Assembly (NCBI GenBank): GCA_030685235.1
Contig: MU839089.1
Coordinates: forward strand, 310,001-374,000
Direction of reading: 5' to 3'
Origin: Copromyces sp. CBS 386.78
Lineage: Eukaryota; Ascomycota; Sordariomycetes; Sordariales; Sordariaceae
Length of the DNA: 64,000 nucleotides
Part shown: piece by piece, positions 56,701 to 64,000 of the stretch
Layout of the letters: every line of letters starts with the position of its first letter
How positions within the stretch are numbered: the stretch's first letter is position 1
The notes under the pieces: generated by a model
The model's input: only the letters and a program-made list of their open reading frames with translations
Databases searched by the model: none
What the model was told of the DNA's origin: nothing
Made by a program: the position numbers and the translations under genes

Positions 56701-59700
56701 CTCTGAACCCGAAGCCCAAGAAGCCCAGCAAGGAGGAGAGACGTGCCAAGCGGGCCGAAACTCTCCGTCTCCTCGCCGAAATGCAGAAGGAACTCGAGCT
56801 CGAGAAGGAACGGGCTAGGAAGTTGGCCGAGCTTGAAGCCGCTGAGCAGCAGCAACAAGAGAAGGCCAAGGACGAGGAACCTCGCAAGTCCAGCTCACCC
56901 GTTATGCCAGAGTCTTCGAAACCCCCCAAGGACCAGGTTAGTCGCGACTCCAAGGAAGCACCAGCTCCAGGACCATCCCCTTCCAAGTCCCCCAAAGGCG
57001 TAATTGACCCATTCCAATTTCAGGTTCCGGATGATGCCTTTGCCACTCCCGTTTATGCTACCCCGGCTAGGCCACTGACTCCCCAGGTCTGCACGGTTCC
57101 TGAGCCTGATTTCTTGCCTCCCAAGCGCCATAAGGTAATCCGTCAATTAACCGATCAGGAACTTGAGATTCGCGAGAGAGTGACTCGTCGTGACTCGTTT
57201 GAGATTGAGAAGCGTCAGGAGGAAATCCGCAGGAGCAGGAATGCATCTGAGCAGTCAACCGGGGACTATTTTGACCCAAAGACCCATTCCGAGGCGGACA
57301 GGAGGAACACACCAACGCTGGAGGAGCCCGAACGTGAGCGGAGCCGAAGCCGTAACCGGGCGGGCAGCCGTGTCCGCGAGTCCGAGCCACTACGGGACAC
57401 CACCGAGGAACCTGGCCGTGCCCGCAGCCGAAGCCGTCAACCCAGTCACGTTCGCGAGGCGGAACCAAAGCCAGATCCTCAGGCCGAAGCCAACAAGTGG
57501 TATCGTGACTACATCAACAGCCAGCGGAAGGAACGCTTGCGCAGCAACTCGCCTAACCGATCAGTCGTGGACAAGTATGATGATTCCAAGTCCGAGCCCT
57601 CGTCACCTGTCATCGTCACAGCGGAGCCAACAATCATCACGGCCGAACCTAAATGGATCACGGTCGAGCCTGCAGATGATGGAAAGCTACAAAAGAGCAA
57701 GTACGCCGAACCCAACGCCGATGTGAAGATCGATCATGTCATTTTGCCGAGAGATCTGCATAGGTTCCTCACACCGGCGGAGCACCACGCCAGTCTCGAT
57801 GCGCCCGCTGGTCAGCCCATGTTCAGTTCAAGAGATCCGTCGTGTGAGAGGGAGAGGCCGTTGTTGACTTTGGTGCTGCCAACGCCCGCCCCTACCCCGA
57901 ATCCAGAACGCCAACGTCGGGTGCGCGAAAGACAGGCCGCCCGCGAGTCCGAGACAGGACCCGTCGCGGCTAAGCCTACCTCGGAGGAGCCCAAGCCAGC
58001 CTCCGGCGCTGCCGCCGAAGAATCGAAGAAGCCGAACTACAGACTCAACGCCCGCGGTGAAATCGAAATCATTGCCCCGACCCCAAAGGATGAAGACAAC
58101 GAGTCGGTCAAGTCAGACGGGTGGGTGGAGCCCGTGGCTGATACCGGGTTGACGCATGTTGTTGCGGACAGGTCGAGGCAAGCGGCCGTGGAAGCGATCA
58201 AGCGCGCGTTGTTGCAACCTAAAAAGGAGAGAAAGGCAAGCAGTGCTTGGGGAGCGCTTGGTGGTGCGCTGCTTAAGAAGGTTGCTGATGATAGGAAGGC
58301 CGCCGCTGAGAAGAAGGTCGAGGAAAAGGTTGAGGTCCCGGCTTCGGTTGTTGAGACCCCGATCATTCAAGAGAAGCAATCTGAAGAGCAGGGATCGCGG
58401 GAGCTCGAGCCCGAGACAAAGCCGGGTGAGGTTGCCGCACCAGCAAAGGACGAACTACCCCGCCAAGCCCCGCATCCCCCTCCCGAGCCGCATCCGGAGC
58501 CGCACCACGACACGGCGCCGGTTCCCGCGATTACCATTCAGGAACCGGAGAGTCCCAAAGCGACTGAGTATGAAGAGCCTAAGGAGGAGCCTGAGGAGGA
58601 GCAGAGTGCGCTTCCCGAGAAAGAATCTCATCAAGAGAAAGAAGACGAGGCCACGCGTCAGGTAAGACTTGACCACCGTTGTAGGGGATCATAATGATTG
58701 CTAACCCAGTTACAGATTGTCGATGAACCAACAAGTAGCAGCCCCGTTAGGCCCAAGCGCAAGCTCCCGAAAGGCCTCGTAGAGCCACCCATCTTCTCTC
58801 CTTACCGCCCTACCTTCTCCGACAACTTCGCCGATGTGGTTTGCGGCGAGAACCCGAACCCCGACACTCATGCCGATACGTATACTTGGCGCCGTGATGG
58901 CGTTGCAGCGGAGCCGGATACCCAGACTTCTGACGAGTGGGAGTCCCTTCCGCGAAAAGCGGAAATTGATGAGGACGAAACCACGACGAACCCAAAGAGG
59001 ACGTTCAATCCGGACAACCGAGAGCCGCCAGATCACCTGGGAAAGGAGTTCTCGTTCGAGGTTGTGGAGCGTGAGGACTCCCAGACCTATCCCTCTGGTG
59101 AGACTGCGAGGGAGGGCGAGAAGGTCAGCACCGAGCATGATGGTGTTTCGAACCGCCGACCCAGCCATGAGTTCATCGATTTCCTGAAGAACCAGACCAA
59201 TGGTTCGACATCGGCCGGCAAGCAAGACCACATTATTTCCACCACCGAGTTGAGCGGCAACAACGACGAGCAGTCTTTTTTAGGTAATGCCGGCACCCAT
59301 GGCGCAGGTGCCGGCTCGGCAGAAGATTCTGAGGCTGCGACCGCTTCTGAGAGCAAGGAAGCCGAGGCCCAGATTCTCCCTCGCCCAAATGCCACCCAGG
59401 CCTCCATGGATAGTATCCCCGTCGCTAAAACTAAGGAAGAGGAGCAAAAATCACACAGCGGCAGCAATGCCGGCTCGGACAGTGCCCCCGAGCCAGCTCA
59501 ACAACTGCGACACACGGATTCTCGGTTTATCGACCCTGAAGTCCTAGTCCAAAGACCCATCACCCCCGCCATCGACCCTCAATATGGCGATCTCCTTCCT
59601 TTACCTCCTTACCCTACTCTCACGGGACCTGGGTACCGCTACCTTGCAGACGTGCTCTCGCCGCTTGACTTTGATCTCGAACACCTTCCTGCTCTGCCGG

Positions 59701-62700
59701 AAAGCCGACCTTCTACCCCGCCACCTACGTCTGGTTCTGGCTCTTCTCGAAGCAGCTCATTCAAGGCTGCCGTAACAGCAATGATGGGTACCCAAGCCAT
59801 GATCAGGAGCAGACAGAGGGGTCACACTCGCAGCCGTAGTGCGCTCGATGGAACCACTGCCGCAGTGAGAGTCCCAAGCCAGACTGCTGTGCCTATCCAG
59901 TTCCGCCTGAAGGGCGGGAAGAGGCCAGGGTCAGCGCATTCAATTCCACCTCCTGAAGCCTGGGGACAGGGACAGTCACCTGTTTCAAGGCCGTCTAGTG
60001 CCCATGGTGACGCTTCCGGTGGGACAACTTCCCCGGTCAGGAGCAAGCCGAGGCCGAGTTCTTGGGAGAGCTCGATGAGGGAGATGAAGCCTTTGTATCT
60101 GGTTGAACGAACCAATGCTGCTACTGCTACTGCTGTGTCTGTGTCGGCGCCGGTGCCGGTTCAGGTTGTTGATACTGATGAGGCTCTCCCCCTGCCGGAA
60201 AGCTTTGAGCTGCCGGATGATGATGATTTGGATTTACTGCCCGCTTTGCCAGAGAGTGCGCCGGAGAGTGATGCCGAAAGCTCGCCTATCATCAACCCTG
60301 TGAATCTCTCCAAGGATTTACCCGTTGATGAGGTCCTCAAGCAAGTCCAAGTCCCTAGCCTCGCTCCTGCTGAGACTGAGAGGGCTCTTCCTGCCCCTGG
60401 CCCTGAGACTGTCAAGCTCCCTGTTGACGAGGATCTGGATTTGTTGCCGGCTTTGCCCGAGTCTCCGATAACTGAGGCCGCTGTGCCTGTCCCTTTGCCG
60501 GCAGTTACCCCAGAGACAGTCAAGCTCCCAGTTGACGAAGACCTCGATCTCCTCCCTGCTTTGCCTGAGTCACCGACAACCGAGGCTGCTGTGCCTGTTT
60601 CCTTGCCAGCGGTTACGCCAGAGGTTGTCGAGGAAGCGCCGAAGGCTACTGAAGCTTCTGAAGCGGTTGAAGTCCCCAAGACTATTGAGATCCCAGCTCC
60701 GGTTGAGAGGGATCTTCACCTTCCTTCTCCTCAAACAGTCAAGCTTCCTGTTGATGAAGATCTTGATCTCCTCCCTGCTCTTCCCGAAAGTGGTCCTGCT
60801 TCACCTACTCTTCATGAGCCAGCCTCTCCTGTTTTCGTTGGTGAGGATGAGGCTTTCGCAACGCCCGCTGAGGAGGCTGTCCCTGTGCCGGAGGCTGTCA
60901 AGCTTCCAGAGGATATCAGGCTTCCTGTTGATGAGGACCTGGATCTCCTTCCCGCTTTGCCTGATAGCGCTGCTGCCTCCCCAACTACAGAGACCGCGCC
61001 CGTTTCTCTGCCGATCTCGGGCTCAGAGGTTGCTGAGGAAACGGAGGAGACGCCGAAGGCTGTGGAAGGACCATACGCCGTGGCCCGGGAAATCTTGGCC
61101 CCAGAAAATGTCAAGCTTCCTGTCGATGAGGATCTTGATCTTCTTCCGGCTCTGCCTGATTCTCCGGCAGTTGAGTCTACGCCTTCTTTGCCCGTTCCGG
61201 CTCCCGAAGTTGAACAGATCTCGAGGGCTATGGAGATACCACAGCCGATTGAAGTCCCGGTTACTGTCGCTCTGGATCCGGAGGCGGTTGAGCTTCCTGT
61301 TGATGAGGACCTTGATCTTTTACCCGCCCTTCCAGACAGCCTTGCCACTTCCCCGACAACCGAGACCATGCCATCGATACCGAGTTTGTCTCCCGAGATT
61401 GACGTAGCTGAGGAGACGCCGAAGGCCGCCATTGAGCGTGAGGTCCCGGTCCCGGAAAATATCAAGCTACCGGTTGACGAGGATCTTGATCTTCTCCCCG
61501 CTCTGCCTGACAGCATCGCTACCTCCCCGACAACCGAGACTATCACATCCCTACCGGTGTTGTCTCGTGAAGTCGAGGTTGCTGAGGAAACGCCCAAGGC
61601 CGCCATTGAGCGTGAGGTCCCGATCCCGGAAAATATCAAGCTACCGGTTGACGAGGATCTTGATCTTCTCCCCGCTCTGCCTGACAGCATCGCTACCTCC
61701 CCGACAGCCGCGACTATGTCATCTCTGCCTGTTCTGGCCTCCGAAGTCGCAGAAGCGCCCAAAACAATTCAGGTTGCTCCCGAGACTATTACGCTCCCGG
61801 CTGATGAGGATCTTGATCTTCTGCCCGCACTCCCAGCAAGTGGCAATACTTCCCCGGAGAGAAGTACTTCTCCTGTTCTCGAGAAGGCCGGCTCGCCGGT
61901 TATTGTTCCTGTCTCTAAACCTGAGCCTGAGACTGTAGAGCTACCGGTTGACCAAGACTTGGACCTTCTTCCTGCACTCCCTGAAAGCGGTCCGGCGTCA
62001 CCTACGAAAGAATATGCCTCTTTGGCCACTTGGCCGGTTGTTTCTCCGGCCACTGAGAAGGAGATCGATAACGAGGCTGAGCCTGTTTCGGAAGTTAGCC
62101 GTGAGTTGGAGGAGGAGGTGTCCAAAGAGGCTATGCCTGAGCCTGAGCTTCAACCTGAGACAGTGTCCTTGCCAGCTGATGATGATTTGGATTTGCTACC
62201 TGCTTTGCCGGAGAGTGAGCCTGCTTCGCCTACCAAGGAGTATGCCTCGCTTGCTACTTCGCCGGTCGCTTCTCCTGCGCTTCTTAAGGAGATCGAGCCT
62301 GAGGCTGTCTCATTGCCGGTTGACCAAGATCTTGACCTCCTTCCCGCTCTTCCGGAGAGTGGCCCAGCCTCGCCCGCACTGGAGCATGTCTCCCGTTCCG
62401 CTTCGCCAGTGGCTGCCGTCTTCGAGAAAGAGCCTGCTTCTGAGGCCACCTCGGAGGCTGTCCGCGAAGCCATCCCTGAGCCTGAGAATGTAGCACTTCC
62501 CAAGGACCAAGATCTGGATTTACTGCCTGCTCTTCCTGAGAGTAGCCCTGCTTCGCCTACTAGGGGACATGCTTCTCTTGCTACCTCACCCGTCGTTAAG
62601 GCGGTCATCGAGAAGGAACCCATTGTCGAGGTTGTCCATCAAGTTATCCCTGAGCTTCTACCGCCCCCGGTTGACCCAGACTTGGATCTTCTTCCTGCTC

Positions 62701-64000
62701 TTCCGGAGAGTATTCCGGCTTCGCCTACCAAGGAACACGCTTCGCTTGCCACGTCTCCTGTCATGGAAGCAGTCAACGAGCCCGTCACCATCAAATACCC
62801 CATCGATGAGAGCATTTCTCAGGTTGAAGTTGTCCCTGAACTTCTGCCTCTTCCCAAGGATCAAGACTTGGATCTTCTCCCGGCCCTGCCTGAAAGCGCT
62901 CCTGCTTCGCCCACTAAGGAGTTTGCTTTCCCAGTTTCTTCTCCGGCTGAAATCCCTAGAGCTGCTCCCGAGGTTGTCTCCGAGGATATTTCCAACGCCC
63001 TCCCAGTTGAAATTGTCCCTGAACTTCTGCCTCTTCCCAAGGACCAAGATTTGGACCTGCTCCCTGCTCTCCCTGAGAGTGGTCCCAGCTCGCCTGTGTC
63101 AAGGGAGTTCGCAACACCCGTGGCACAGCCCAAGGATATTTCAGCCGATGAACAAGTCAAGCAGCCTTCCAAGGACTCGGAGGATGTCTTATCAATCACC
63201 ATCCCCGAGCCTGAATCCGTGCCACTTCCAGCTGAGTCTGACGACGGTCTCTGGGCCTTGCCTTCCCTGCCCCAGAGCCGCGCTAGTTCGGGATATGCCT
63301 CGCCTGTCACCGCTACTATCCCGATTGAAGAGATCTCCTCACCCGACAAGGCCATCGAAGAGACATCCGAGCTGCCCATTTCCTTCAACCCCGAGACTAT
63401 CCGCCTGCCATCTGACGACGGTCTCTGGGCCGGATCAGGATACGCCTCGCCAGTTGCGGCTATGCCGACCCTGGGCGTTGAGCCGCCCATGCGGGATCTT
63501 GACGAGTACTTCCCTATTGATCAATCTGATCAAGAAGCTGCCGAGGAAATCTTGTCTAATGAGGTTGTTGAGACCGAGTTGCCGCTGGATACCTTGCCTC
63601 AACTGCCCGCTGATGAGGATCTTGATCTCCTACCTGCTTTACCTGAGAGCCGAAGCGAGTCTCCCGAAATTGTCCAGCCGTCGACGCCCAAGGTTGAAGA
63701 AGCTGTTAGTGAGCCAATTGAGAAGGCTATTGAAAGCACTCTATCAGAACCAGAACCGGTCTCTCTGCCTGTTGACGAGGACCTTGATCTCTTGCCACAG
63801 CTGCCAGAAAGCCGCAGTGACTCGCCTACCGCTCAGCCCTCAACCTCTCATATGGAAGAAGCTGTTGTCGAAGAGGTCAAGAAGGTTGTTGATGGCCCTG
63901 CTCTCGAGCGTGACTTGCCCGAGTCTGTTTCTCTGCCTGTTGACGAGGACCTTGATCTCCTACCTCAGCTCCCCGAAAGCAGAAGCAGTTCGCCTGGGTA
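53769..64000 (+). CDS. Giant repeat protein, involucrin-repeat/leashin-like (partial, runs off the right edge)
   Basis: Exon 1 53,769-58,661 (1,631 codons), a 54-bp intron 58,662-58,715 (GTAAGA, branch GCTAAC, TTACAG, with in-frame TAA), then exon 2 open to base 64,000: at least 3,392 residues. Architecture: basic Arg/Ser start (MIPRDQRRRSPERERRRRAD) with FRSFFSLASSKKVRKRRSF and SSSSVDSNLAYGGY; a His/Gln-rich segment (about 150-250); disordered Ser/Pro sequence; a long E/R/A/K coiled coil (about 665-890); more disordered sequence; and from about 59,670 an array of acidic repeats centred on DLDLLPALPES. The SSSSVxSxLAYG motif plus repeats match giant filamentous-ascomycete proteins annotated as involucrin-repeat proteins. 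Leashin (LAH), which tethers Woronin bodies to the cortex or septum, is of this type; that identity is inference. The C-terminus is outside the window. Confidence 0.85.
60218..63990 (+). repeat. Coding array of 20 DLDLLP repeats
   Basis: Twenty canonical copies of LP-x-D-x-DLDLLP-(A/Q)-LP-(E/D/A)-S are seen (from about 60,218 to 63,960), spaced about 110-230 bp with one larger gap, plus diverged forms such as DFDLEHLPALPES (about 59,670) and DDGLWALPSLPQS (about 63,235). The linkers are Glu/Pro/Val/Ser-rich, often with an ASPT(K)E.AS motif. The DNA copies are mostly diverged, but two are nearly identical (see the findings). The array continues to the window end. Confidence 0.92.

Noticed and set aside
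55638..56858. 406-codon minus-strand Leu/Ser-rich frame with membrane-like look
   Set aside because: Antisense of the E/R/A coiled-coil segment of the giant gene; Leu-rich reading arises from Glu/Lys codons on the other strand.
60161..62623. Minus-strand frames with repeated GRAGRRSRSSSTGS motifs, resembling an RS-domain protein
   Set aside because: Mirror reading of the DLDLLP repeat array in the giant gene; the repeat period is identical.

Overview
The window looks like euchromatic chromosome of a filamentous ascomycete, most likely Neurospora (N. crassa or a close relative). The reasons are short introns with GTATGT/GTACGT-type donors and CTAAC-like branch sites, GC-rich genes with long CT-rich leaders, and a 24.7-kb block of transposons mutated in the C-to-T/G-to-A way typical of repeat-induced point mutation (RIP). 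The species is inferred from gene content and RIP style; no database search was possible.

Left arm (1-26,214) is host sequence. It begins inside a class I histone deacetylase (Hos2 type, minus strand, its C-terminal part outside the window). This gene is divergent from an ING-family PHD-finger protein (2728-4650). Next come UDP-glucose pyrophosphorylase (minus, 3 exons), a 4.8-kb gene-poor interval, a DUF3605/Gig1-like protein convergent with a dihydroneopterin aldolase with two FolB-like halves, an unrecognised Cys-rich protein, an Fmp42-like MFS transporter (minus, 3 exons), and a large WW-domain plus PhoD-like phosphatase protein with a pure 26-copy CAG tract.

The centre (26,215-50,902) is a nested graveyard whose boundaries can be read to the base. 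A Ty1/copia element (26,215-31,747; 166-bp LTRs; TSD TAGAT) sits 28 bp of host DNA away from a Mutator-like DNA transposon (31,789-50,902; about 110-bp terminal inverted repeats; TSD TTATTATA). That transposon was entered by a chromodomain-type Ty3/gypsy element A (34,001-49,544; 242-bp LTRs; TSD AATAG), which was itself entered by a second chromodomain-type gypsy element B (37,694-45,752; 330-bp LTRs; TSD TATAG). All coding regions are broken by stops at former Gln/Trp codons. Mutation is lightest at the outer edges of each element and in the innermost element B. Element A also carries a decayed reading frame on the opposite strand between its pol gene and its 3' LTR.

Right arm (50,911-64,000) returns abruptly to normal host sequence: 2.9 kb without a convincing gene, then a giant gene (53,769 past the window end; at least 3,392 residues). 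Its product has a basic, Ser-rich start, a long E/R/A-rich coiled coil, and 20 visible copies of a DLDLLP-centred repeat. It resembles the giant fungal proteins annotated as involucrin-repeat proteins and may be a leashin-type Woronin-body tether; this last step is inference.

The host genes do not form one pathway. They are ordinary chromatin (HDAC, ING), carbohydrate (UGP), folate (FolB), transport and phosphatase genes. No tRNA, rRNA, CRISPR or virus-derived gene was recognised.
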